DNA of 64,000 bases. It comes from an uncultured Bacteroides sp. (GTDB taxonomy: Bacteria > Bacteroidota > Bacteroidia > Bacteroidales > UBA932). Each line of letters starts with the position of its first letter. Position 1 is the stretch's first letter. A program made the translations under genes and the position numbers. The notes beneath the pieces are model-generated. The model searched no databases. It saw only the letters and a list, made by a program, of their open reading frames with translations, and had not been told where the DNA came from. The stretch lies in contig CAMCGB010000001.1 in NCBI GenBank assembly GCA_945874355.1, positions 1 through 64,000 on the forward strand, read 5' to 3'. Below are positions 1 through 7,832 of the stretch, piece after piece.

Positions 1-142
1 GTAGGGACATTCCATGGAACTCGCCATCGTAGAACTTGTATGCAAGAGAGTCCCCTATGGTAACTCCTTTCATCTGCGCTTTGCTTCGTTCTTGCAACTG
101 TAAGGGTCGTCCTAATATGACTATGTCTTTCGTTTTAATCAT
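1..142 (-). CDS. Partial hypothetical protein (N-terminus only, runs off the left edge)
   Basis: Reading the minus strand from an ATG at 142 gives 47 open codons to the window edge, beginning MIKTKDIVILGRP and ending near KFYDGEFHGMSL. I do not recognise the family. The coding region begins directly beside a perfect 15-bp-arm palindrome (145-177), the usual layout of an autoregulated small operon such as a toxin-antitoxin pair, but the protein itself gives no support for that. Its base composition is more AT-rich than the PUL genes next to it. Confidence 0.45.
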   Translation of the reverse strand, partial: MIKTKDIVILGRPLQLQERSKAQMKGVTIGDSLAYKFYDGEFHGMSL

Positions 143-144
143 TA

Positions 145-177
145 TGCATCGTTTTAATATACTATTAAAACGATGCA
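145..177. promoter_or_regulatory. Perfect palindrome, 15-bp arms, operator-like
   Basis: The left arm (145-159, TGCATCGTTTTAATA) is the exact reverse complement of the right arm (163-177), with a 3-nt spacer. It lies 2 nt upstream of the start codon of the leftmost minus-strand gene. There is no U-run after either arm, so an operator for a dimeric repressor is more likely than a terminator. Confidence 0.6.
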
Positions 178-259
178 ATAGTATTAAAATAATCTGATTT
201 GACCAAAGGTTTTTCCATTTATTTTGCTTTGTGCAGATAAAGAGCCTACATTCAAAGAA

Positions 260-1333
260 TTACAGCTGAACTTTCGGCCAGAGGTCTTCGTCCCAGACTA
301 TTTCGCGCACCAGCAGATGGGCCCTTGAAGCGTCGGACATATCATAGCCGTGGAAGAAAAGATAGTCCTTGCCGTCAAAGCTGACGGTTGCGCTGTGACC
401 TACGCCGGCATAGCGTCTGTCTCCCTCGACAACAATCGTCCCTCCACCCTGCATAAGACTCACGCCTTTGTGGTCGTAATAGGGTCCTGTCACCTTGTCC
501 GAGCGTCCCACAACCACCTTGTAGGTGCTCTTCTCTCCGCGGCAGCAAAGGTCGTAAGACACGAACAGGTAGTACCAGTCGCCCTTCTTGAAGATGAACG
601 GGGCCTCCACCGCTCCCTCGCCCGGATCGAAAAGCTCGCCTCTGGGGTCCGGCTTGATTGCAGTGTCCGGCTCATCGTAGGAGGGAAGGGTGCCTTTAGG
701 GCGGAAACACAAGCCGTACCACTCCTCAGGCTGAGCCACCCTCAGAAGGCTCCCGTCCAGTCTGACCAGTTTTATGCCTCCCCAGAACGAGCCGAAAGTC
801 ATCCAGGCGCTGCCGTCACTGTCGACAAACACATTGGGGTCGATGGCATTCCAATTGTCCCGTCCGGGAACAGATGCTACCACCTGTCCGTGGTCAACCC
901 ATTTGAAATCAGGGCTTCCCGGGTTTAGTGTCTTATTGGTGGCAACACCTATTGCAGAGGAATTCTTGCCGAATGATGAGCAGGAATAATACAGGTACCA
1001 CAGACCGTCATGATACAGAATGTCCGGAGCCCAGGTGTGGCCCCGGTAGCCCGGAACACTCTCCAGCGCCCACTGCGGAATGGGGTCGAGAGCACTCTTT
1101 TCCATCTTCCAGGTCTTCATATCCACGGAAGACATCACTCCCACACCGTATCCGGTAGTAAACAGGTAATACTTGCCCTCACAGAAAGCCACCACAGGGT
1201 CGTGAGCCGGAGGGTAGTCGCTCGGTGCGCGGTTCATCCCCGGTCTCTGCCCCAATGCAGAAAGCTGGAAGATGAATAGCAGGGACGCTGACATAAACAG
1301 CGCCCCTGCAGATTTGAATTTTCTGAACAACAT
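260..1333 (-). CDS. GH43 endo-arabinanase-type glycosidase, secreted
   Basis: A 357-residue protein with a signal peptide (about residues 1-28, ending LSALGQ) followed by one five-bladed GH43 propeller. The family triad is visible: general base D45 in AHDP, the pKa-modulating D165 in AIDPNVF, and general acid E243 in AVEAPF. The WAPDI and WYYLF strands are typical of alpha-1,5-arabinan endo-hydrolases. It would cut arabinan side chains of rhamnogalacturonan I in the periplasm or at the surface. It is the last gene of the PL26 - GH2 - GH43 operon, starting 2 nt after the GH2 stop. Arabinofuranosidase activity is the main alternative. Confidence 0.85.
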   Translation of the reverse strand: MLFRKFKSAGALFMSASLLFIFQLSALGQRPGMNRAPSDYPPAHDPVVAFCEGKYYLFTTGYGVGVMSSVDMKTWKMEKSALDPIPQWALESVPGYRGHTWAPDILYHDGLWYLYYSCSSFGKNSSAIGVATNKTLNPGSPDFKWVDHGQVVASVPGRDNWNAIDPNVFVDSDGSAWMTFGSFWGGIKLVRLDGSLLRVAQPEEWYGLCFRPKGTLPSYDEPDTAIKPDPRGELFDPGEGAVEAPFIFKKGDWYYLFVSYDLCCRGEKSTYKVVVGRSDKVTGPYYDHKGVSLMQGGGTIVVEGDRRYAGVGHSATVSFDGKDYLFFHGYDMSDASRAHLLVREIVWDEDLWPKVQL

Positions 1334-1335
1334 AA

Positions 1336-4320
1336 TTATTGAAGGAGATTTTCCTTGAACTCCACTTCAACGATACGAAGCTCGTGGCTGGGCTTGTCGG
1401 CGTCCTTGGCCTTGAACAGGTCAAGCTCGCCCGCAGCAGGTGCCACAACTTCCACAATACCGCTGAATGCATCCGAATCCATTGATGCTCCCTTGAGCTT
1501 GATGGTGATGTTGCGGGTCATCACAGGCTTCACATTGAGGTGAATGTACCCGAGACTCTTCTCGGTATCGCCTTCCCAGATAAGGGTGTCTCCGGCGTAG
1601 ATCTCAATGGGATAGCTGCGCATTCTCCAGCCTGTTAGCTTGAGGCAAACCTCGTCCACCTGAGCCATACGTCCGAAGTTGTATGTGATCCAGGCTGTAT
1701 TCAGATTGCCGTCATTGGTCCATTCGCTGAGCTCATTGTCATCGAAGCTCTGGCAGGCTTTCTCGGAGTTTGCTCCTGCGACTGCGCTGACAATCTCCAC
1801 ATCCACAGTCCTGTCGAAGTAAGAAGGACACTGGGGTGTCTCACCTCTTGAAAGACTGCTTTCGAGATGGTCGGCGGGGATATAGGTGCTGAGTCCGCCC
1901 TTGACTTCAAAAGGAATGGTCTCCATCTGAACTGTCGCACCCTTGAGGCCTTCGGCGCTGGCAGAAAGGGTAATCTTGCCTGCCTGGGTGGTCGAGCGTA
2001 TAATGGCTCTGTTCACTCCGCACTCGACAGGGAAGTCCTTGCTCAGAATGAAGTTGTCCTCGCCCTGGGCAAGTCCGCCCCTCCACTCTGCAGGGCCTTC
2101 GAGAGTGTAGTGAATCATATCGTTGGCAAGAGGGCATCTGCGGCCCTGAGCATCCACAACTTCAATCTCCACAAGGGCTACATCTGCTCCGTCAGCCTTC
2201 CAGCCGCTCGGGTCTTCGATGGTCTTGAGGCGTATTGCATAAGGCTCTCCGGCGGTCTCGAGGCTGTATCTGGCAACTTCCTTACCTCCGGTGAGCGCTA
2301 CGGCTTCAAGCTTTCCGCTCTCGAAGTGTACGTTCTCAAAGGTATAGAGGAACTCGTATTCTTTCCTGGGAGCGTCAAGTTTGCGGCCGTTAAGATACAG
2401 CTCAACCTCATCGGCGGTGCTTACCACATAGACCGGTTTCACGGTCCCTGCAGGATAGTTCCAGTGGCCCACGATATACACTCCTTCAGACTCGATGTCC
2501 ACCCAGCCGTTCCACATCACCTTGTGGGCATAATAGCTGTCCTTGGGTATGCGAAGGGGATCTACGACTCCGCTGCGGCGGTAATTCTCCACTCCGCGGA
2601 AATGGGTGTTGGAGTCGGAGAAGATAATCTTGGCGCCTCCCGAGCTCACTCTCCGGCCGCTTCCGGGCCTCTCGCGCCAGTAGTCATACCATCTGCGCAC
2701 GTGCTCCACGACAAACTGGTCCTGATTGTGGTTGTAAGGAGCGGCATTGCCCTTGACGCTGGTGTTGCTCGCCGCAGAGTGGAAACTGTTGTTGCCCGCG
2801 CCCTCGGGGTGGTAGGGGTATGAATACTCATCCCAGTACTTCCTCAGACCCTCGTCGCGGCAGTACTCCGTAGCCCAGAAAGGATGGTGGGCGCTCTTGT
2901 TGATATAGAGCATCTCTCCGCCATACTCAGCCTCGCGTATATCAAGCATCTCGCGGCTTCCGATGGCCCTTCCGCCGTAGAAGTCATACTTGTCCCTGAT
3001 CTCCTTCATCTCCAGCATGTGCTCGCGGCTGATGGACTCGTTGCCGCACTCGTAGAAGATGATTGAAGGATTGTTGCGGTTGTATATGATGGCGTCCCTC
3101 ATCAGCTCGGTCCTCTGCCTCCACTGCTCGCCCTTCGCATCCTTCTCGGCATCGCCTGCAGGCATCGCCTGAATCAGACCAACCCTGTCGCAAGACTCCA
3201 CATCCTGCTTCCAGGGAGTCACATGCATCCATCTGACCAGATTGGCGTTGCACTCTATCATAAGATTGTTGGAGTAGTCGCTGAGCCAGGCCGGAACGCT
3301 CATTCCCAGAGCGGGCCATTCGTTGGAGGTGCGCTGTGCAAAGCCCTTCATCTGAAGCACTCTGTCGTTGAGCCATATCTTGCCCTCGGCAAAGCGGGTC
3401 TTGCGGAATCCGGTACGGGTGTTAACCTGGTCGATGACCTTCCCGTCGCACACAAGAGAGGTGCGCACGTCGTACAGATATCCGTAGCCCCAGCTCCAGA
3501 AGTGCAGGTCTTCGACCTTTGCACTGGCCTTCAGGGTGACGGTCTGCCCGGCAGGAATCTCCTCGGCCTGGCTTTCCCACTCTTTCACAAGGGTTCCGTC
3601 GCGCTCCAGAAGCTCCACCTTATAGACGGCGCTGACGCTCTTTTTCGACTCGTTGCGCACTTCCGACTCGGCGTTGATAGTAGCGCTGCGCTCCTTGATG
3701 CGCATATCTGACGCATACACATATACACCTGTAGTCTGAAGGTTGGAGTAGAGAGGAAGGGTCTGATATACAGGACCTGTGATGTGCAGCCATACGTTCT
3801 TGGGCAGGCCGCCGTAGTTGGCGTTGAAGTTTTTGTTGCTCCACTGGTATTTGACTCCGGTGGTCCTCTCTGCAAAGTCCCAGTTGTTGTCCACCCTTAC
3901 GGCGATCACATTCTTACCCTGACGGACATAAGGGGTAAGGTCGAAACCGAAGGCCATTACACCGTTCTCGTGGCTTCCCACCTTGGTCCCGTTCACGTAC
4001 AGGTCCACTCCCTGGCGGGCTCCTTCGAACTCGATGAAAACTTTCCCTCCTTTAGCCGAAGAAGGCAGAGTGAAATGCTTGCGGTACCATACTATCGTAT
4101 CCGTAAGATCGTGGATATCAACTTTGAAGGCTTCGTCTTCATTGAAGGCGTGGGGCAGGGTGACTTTCTGCCAGTCCTTGTCGTTGAAAGAACTCTTCTG
4201 GGCTGAAGGGATGTCCCCGACCTTCATCAGCCAGCCGGGATTGAAATTGTACTTCTCTCTGGCTCCTAGGCTGAGAGCGACAACTGTCAGCAATAGAATT
4301 GTCAGCAGTTTTTTTCTCAT
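1336..4320 (-). CDS. GH2 glycoside hydrolase (beta-galactosidase/glucuronidase type) with C-terminal discoidin-like domain
   Basis: A 994-residue protein with a signal peptide (about 1-20). A jelly-roll sugar-binding domain (about 25-185) is followed by an Ig-like domain (about 190-305) and a TIM barrel (about 310-600). The acid/base is N427-E428 in YECGNES and the probable nucleophile is E485 in FWATEYC. Ig-like domains follow, and a C-terminal F5/8 or discoidin-like module (about 850-970) has the WTNDGNLNTAWITYNF pattern. The substrate cannot be read from sequence; in a rhamnogalacturonan PUL a beta-galactosidase on galactan side chains is the obvious guess. It lies between the PL26-type lyase (8-nt gap) and the GH43 (2-nt gap), so it is co-transcribed. 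Confidence 0.85.
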   Translation of the reverse strand: MRKKLLTILLLTVVALSLGAREKYNFNPGWLMKVGDIPSAQKSSFNDKDWQKVTLPHAFNEDEAFKVDIHDLTDTIVWYRKHFTLPSSAKGGKVFIEFEGARQGVDLYVNGTKVGSHENGVMAFGFDLTPYVRQGKNVIAVRVDNNWDFAERTTGVKYQWSNKNFNANYGGLPKNVWLHITGPVYQTLPLYSNLQTTGVYVYASDMRIKERSATINAESEVRNESKKSVSAVYKVELLERDGTLVKEWESQAEEIPAGQTVTLKASAKVEDLHFWSWGYGYLYDVRTSLVCDGKVIDQVNTRTGFRKTRFAEGKIWLNDRVLQMKGFAQRTSNEWPALGMSVPAWLSDYSNNLMIECNANLVRWMHVTPWKQDVESCDRVGLIQAMPAGDAEKDAKGEQWRQRTELMRDAIIYNRNNPSIIFYECGNESISREHMLEMKEIRDKYDFYGGRAIGSREMLDIREAEYGGEMLYINKSAHHPFWATEYCRDEGLRKYWDEYSYPYHPEGAGNNSFHSAASNTSVKGNAAPYNHNQDQFVVEHVRRWYDYWRERPGSGRRVSSGGAKIIFSDSNTHFRGVENYRRSGVVDPLRIPKDSYYAHKVMWNGWVDIESEGVYIVGHWNYPAGTVKPVYVVSTADEVELYLNGRKLDAPRKEYEFLYTFENVHFESGKLEAVALTGGKEVARYSLETAGEPYAIRLKTIEDPSGWKADGADVALVEIEVVDAQGRRCPLANDMIHYTLEGPAEWRGGLAQGEDNFILSKDFPVECGVNRAIIRSTTQAGKITLSASAEGLKGATVQMETIPFEVKGGLSTYIPADHLESSLSRGETPQCPSYFDRTVDVEIVSAVAGANSEKACQSFDDNELSEWTNDGNLNTAWITYNFGRMAQVDEVCLKLTGWRMRSYPIEIYAGDTLIWEGDTEKSLGYIHLNVKPVMTRNITIKLKGASMDSDAFSGIVEVVAPAAGELDLFKAKDADKPSHELRIVEVEFKENLLQ

Positions 4321-4328
4321 TGTTCAAA

Positions 4329-7300
4329 TTATAAAGGTAAAACTTCGAGCAGATAAATGGCATCCAGGCTCCATGTAGCAGCGCCGTTGGTGTTAGGCCT
4401 GTAGGGGCGGTCTATGCCTCTTCTCATCTCCTCCCAGGTCTTGTTTGCAAAGTCCACATCGTGGTCCTTCCAGGCCGCATAGGCGTTGAGGCGGGAAACC
4501 CTGAAGCCGTTGAAGGTATGGTAGCGTCTTGCGTGGTCGAGCCAGGCGGCGTTGAATTCTGGAACATCAACCATCTCCATCATCTCCATCATAATTTCGA
4601 AACCTCCCATAATGGTCATAAGATGGTTGGTGCCAATCGAATCGGGATCGCCCTCCCAGCTGAGAACTCCGGTAGCGGGATCGAAGCCCAGAACCTTTAC
4701 CTTTCCGGTCAGAAGGCCGTTGGGTAGGGCGGCAATGCTCTTCATTCCCGTTACTATCATATCATAATAGTGCTGCTCGCCTGTCCTCTCCCAGCGGGTC
4801 ATCCAGTTGCCGGCATATCCGAGCCAGTCGGGGCCTATCCTCAAACGGGCGGGAGCCGTGCAGGGAGTCTCGCTGCGGGGAGCCGCAAGTCTCATAGGGT
4901 CAATCTCATAGAGCAGCTGCTCTGAGTCTTTGGTCTCATCCATCAAGTCTCCGGACCTTTCGTCGGTGGTCAGATAGTACAGGAAACGGTTCCAGGCTGC
5001 CTGGCCGATACGGGCCTCTTTGGCACCGCAACCCCAGTGGGACACATTGTGGCGGCTGCCAAGTCCGGCGTAGGGGCCGATATGATATACGTCCACTTCG
5101 GTAGTGTGGCGGCTCATGGCAACGGCCAGATTCCAGATGTCCTCCCTTCCGCTCCTGAGGAACATATACCACAGCCACATATTGGAGGCCAGCTCGGTGT
5201 TGTCCCACGCGAATCCTCCGACATCGTAGCGCCATATGCCCCTGACATCGTCCATCGAGTGCATAAAGTCGCCGTAGTTCCAGAAGCCGTACCACTTGAA
5301 CTCCTCGACCTGCTTCTTGTAAACGTCGATGATTTCGTCGAGCCTGTCCTCAATCTGGGCCCTTTCGGCATTGCTGCGGCTGGGGAGAGACCATATTCCG
5401 AATGCGTGCGCATCGTGCAGGTACTCGGGTGTGGGAAGCATCTGGCTGTCCTGCTCGAGCATACGGGCGCTCTCCGCAACCTGCTCCTTTCCGGGGAAAG
5501 CTTTCTGGGGAATCAGCACCATGGTGTGGGTCTTCGCAATTCCGTAAGGAGTGCTCATACCTTCCTGGACATCTTCGTAGCTGGCCTCGAGGTCGTGGGC
5601 CACGGTATCGTAGTGCCTGAGGTCCATAGGCTCGCTTTCGGGGCTCCAGAGCCATACATTGATGTATGCCTGTTCGCTTCTGGCGTCGCACACCTCAAGG
5701 CTTGAAGGGTAGTACTGCCAGAAATACTTCATATCCACAGCCAAGCCTCCGCTCAGGTCTCCGGCAAATACATATCCGGCAGCCCTCTGCCCGGTGACTG
5801 TTCCTATCCAGGGACGGTCCTGCTGGGTCTTCTTCCTGATTGAGTATGAATTGTCGGTCAGCTGGCTGAGGCGGAAGCTGTCCCAACTTGCCCAGTTCTT
5901 GATGAGGAACTGGCCTTTCTGGTCGAAATACTCGGGCTCGGGCACCCTCTGGCCGTTGTTCTGGTCCACCTGCCAGTTCTTCTGGCTGCGGGGCATTCCA
6001 GGCTGGGGAGCCTCGCCCTGGGGCCTGGGCTGAACGGGGTCGGTAAGCACTCTGCGTCCGTGCAGGGGTTGTACGGGTTCGCTCCACACCTGTCCGTCTT
6101 CAAGGGCGAAGGCGATGTGGCGGTTGTAGAGCTGCTCGCGCATAGGTACGGCGAAGCGCAGCCCGATTGAAGATATGAAGTCCTTGTCCTGATCTCCGTC
6201 GAAAACGAAGCTGTGAACAAGCTTGATCTGGTCAGAATCCTTGAAGAAATACAACCTCACGGTGAAGGGCAGCCAGTCGCGGCCATTCTCTCCGTGGTGC
6301 ATTCCTTCCACCTTGACGGTGCTGCGTACTTCTCCGTTCTGCTCAAGGCTGACCTTGCTGATGCGTCCTGTGTAGCTGTTGCCTCCTTCCGATGCGATTA
6401 GAGTGGCGCTGCCGGCGACTTTCTGCCCGTCCACATACATCGCTTCGATTATATTGTCGCCGGAGGTGGGGATATCCACGCTGACTGCTCCGGTGTTGAC
6501 GGTAATATGGTCAGGTGTCTGCGTAGCGAGCTTTACACCGGGAGCTTTCTTTGCGTTTTTGCCTTTCTTCTGGGCTTTCACAAGGCTTGCCTGATCGCTT
6601 CCTGCGGGGATAACGGCAGCAACTCCCATCCATTTGACAGATCCGTCGGGCCATTTGGCCATGGTCCACTTGTCTGAGGGGATGATGCTGTCACCGACCT
6701 TGAGCTCAAGCTCGGTGTTGGAGTCCACCTCCCCCTTCTTGAACGGCACGCCGAAGCTTACAGCCTTGTCGAGCTGGGGAGTCTGTCCTATCCAGTGCAG
6801 GGGAGCCTCGCTGAAAGGCTTGGGATCTATGTTCTTGTAGCTGAAGTTCTTGATTGCTGTCCTGGAAAGGGTCGTGCGGAAGCCGAACCAACCTTCGCGG
6901 TAGGGCTCGCTGTCCATATAGTCGAAAAGCAGCTCGCCGTCAATCCAGTACTGAACCCTTCCCTGGGAGCACACCAGTTTGATATGATACCAGTGGTTGG
7001 GCTTCAGAAGATGTTCAGGGTCGCTGTACTCCTTGATGATGGCGGGACCGGGCTCTCCGGTGTAGCGGCGGAAGCGGGTCGTGGTATTGTGGTTGCCGCC
7101 GAATCCTACATAGTAGAGCTGCATCTGGGCGCAGTTTGCAAATACTCCGCCTCTTTGCTTTGCCCTTTTGAATACTGAGCCTTCTTTGGGGTCCGAAGCC
7201 ATCCAGAAGCAGTTCAGGTCACTGAGCCTGTCGCCTTCCTTTTCCTGATAGACTATGGCGTCGTACTCGATTTCCACGTCGCCCTTCATTTTCTCCTTGT

Positions 7301-7490
7301 ACCAGAGAGTAAGCCCCTTGGGAGCGAGGATTTCGCAAGCCCCGTCTTTGAAGCTGACCTGATAGTCCGGAGATTCGGACTCTACGCTCCAGTATCTGGA
7401 AAATTGTTTGGAATTCAGCCCGTCACTCTGGGCTTTTGCCCCGACGCAGAGGAGCGCCAGTGCGATTAGTGTAACAATGCGGTTTTTCAT
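4329..7490 (-). CDS. PcRGLX/YetA-like (PL26-type) rhamnogalacturonan exolyase with N-terminal DUF6250-like module
   Basis: A 1053-residue protein with a signal peptide (1-20, ending AKAQ). Residues about 28-228 form a concanavalin-like module with WYKEKMKG, NHWYHIKL and YWIDGELLFDYMD, resembling DUF6250. From about 235 the PcRGLX/YetA N-terminal RIFT barrel begins (FGVPFKKGEV, WPDGSVKWMGV), followed by a beta-sandwich and an alpha/alpha-toroid (FWNYGDFMHS, RHNVSHWG). Characterised PL26 enzymes release unsaturated galacturonosyl-rhamnose from rhamnogalacturonan I by beta-elimination. The assignment rests on domain pattern rather than confirmed catalytic residues. It is the first gene of a three-gene operon with its own promoter. 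Confidence 0.75.
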   Translation of the reverse strand: MKNRIVTLIALALLCVGAKAQSDGLNSKQFSRYWSVESESPDYQVSFKDGACEILAPKGLTLWYKEKMKGDVEIEYDAIVYQEKEGDRLSDLNCFWMASDPKEGSVFKRAKQRGGVFANCAQMQLYYVGFGGNHNTTTRFRRYTGEPGPAIIKEYSDPEHLLKPNHWYHIKLVCSQGRVQYWIDGELLFDYMDSEPYREGWFGFRTTLSRTAIKNFSYKNIDPKPFSEAPLHWIGQTPQLDKAVSFGVPFKKGEVDSNTELELKVGDSIIPSDKWTMAKWPDGSVKWMGVAAVIPAGSDQASLVKAQKKGKNAKKAPGVKLATQTPDHITVNTGAVSVDIPTSGDNIIEAMYVDGQKVAGSATLIASEGGNSYTGRISKVSLEQNGEVRSTVKVEGMHHGENGRDWLPFTVRLYFFKDSDQIKLVHSFVFDGDQDKDFISSIGLRFAVPMREQLYNRHIAFALEDGQVWSEPVQPLHGRRVLTDPVQPRPQGEAPQPGMPRSQKNWQVDQNNGQRVPEPEYFDQKGQFLIKNWASWDSFRLSQLTDNSYSIRKKTQQDRPWIGTVTGQRAAGYVFAGDLSGGLAVDMKYFWQYYPSSLEVCDARSEQAYINVWLWSPESEPMDLRHYDTVAHDLEASYEDVQEGMSTPYGIAKTHTMVLIPQKAFPGKEQVAESARMLEQDSQMLPTPEYLHDAHAFGIWSLPSRSNAERAQIEDRLDEIIDVYKKQVEEFKWYGFWNYGDFMHSMDDVRGIWRYDVGGFAWDNTELASNMWLWYMFLRSGREDIWNLAVAMSRHTTEVDVYHIGPYAGLGSRHNVSHWGCGAKEARIGQAAWNRFLYYLTTDERSGDLMDETKDSEQLLYEIDPMRLAAPRSETPCTAPARLRIGPDWLGYAGNWMTRWERTGEQHYYDMIVTGMKSIAALPNGLLTGKVKVLGFDPATGVLSWEGDPDSIGTNHLMTIMGGFEIMMEMMEMVDVPEFNAAWLDHARRYHTFNGFRVSRLNAYAAWKDHDVDFANKTWEEMRRGIDRPYRPNTNGAATWSLDAIYLLEVLPL

Positions 7491-7508
7491 TTTGTAATGA
7501 ATTTAACG

Positions 7509-7539
7509 CAAAGGTAGCAATAATCGCAGTGCTTTCAAA
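7509..7539 (-). promoter_or_regulatory. Bacteroidota-type promoter for the PL26-GH2-GH43 operon
   Basis: On the minus strand TTTG (7539-7536) is followed after exactly 19 nt by TACCTTTG (7516-7509), a full match to the consensus. The predicted start site is about 14 nt upstream of the lyase ATG. Together with the terminator behind susD, this makes the enzyme operon a separate unit from susCD. Confidence 0.8.
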
Positions 7540-7689
7540 ATATAGATTTCGCGCGCCTGTACCTTAGTTTTGGCATAGCATTTGCTTTTAGAAAAAGCGT
7601 CAGCGTTGCTGCCGTGAGGCACCGATTGCTCAATAGACGAAATCAGGTCTTAAGGTTTGTTAATAGTGTGTTGTAAATTAAGACTTGGC

Positions 7690-7715
7690 CGGGCTGCTCT
7701 GGGAGGGGCAGCCCG
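7690..7715. other. Hairpin in the susD - lyase intergenic region
   Basis: CGGGCTGC (7690-7697) pairs with GCAGCCCG (7708-7715) across a 10-nt loop. On the plus strand it is followed by TTGCTGTTTTT, so it could be a weak plus-strand terminator, although no plus-strand gene precedes it. The rest of 7540-7775 shows nothing else I can name. Confidence 0.4.
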
Positions 7716-7775
7716 TTGCTGTTTTTATGGATCCTACCATAGAATTCCGGTTTTAAAACTTGGTTTGAGTATAAA

Positions 7776-7806
7776 AGAAAAAAAGCACCCGACAAATTCG
7801 GGTGCC
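7776..7806 (-). terminator. Rho-independent terminator of susCD
   Basis: GCACCCGA (7785-7792) and TCGGGTGC (7798-7805) form an 8-bp stem with a 5-nt loop. On the minus strand the stem is followed by a run of seven U (complement of 7778-7784). It lies 27 nt beyond the susD stop. Confidence 0.85.
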
Positions 7807-7832
7807 TTTGATAGATAGTATGGATTTAACTA

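Noticed and set aside
1867..2823. Long open frame antisense to the GH2 gene (318 codons)
   Set aside because: It mirrors the GH2 codons, has no recognisable domain, and the GH2 protein is clearly real. Long antisense frames are common in this GC-rich sequence.
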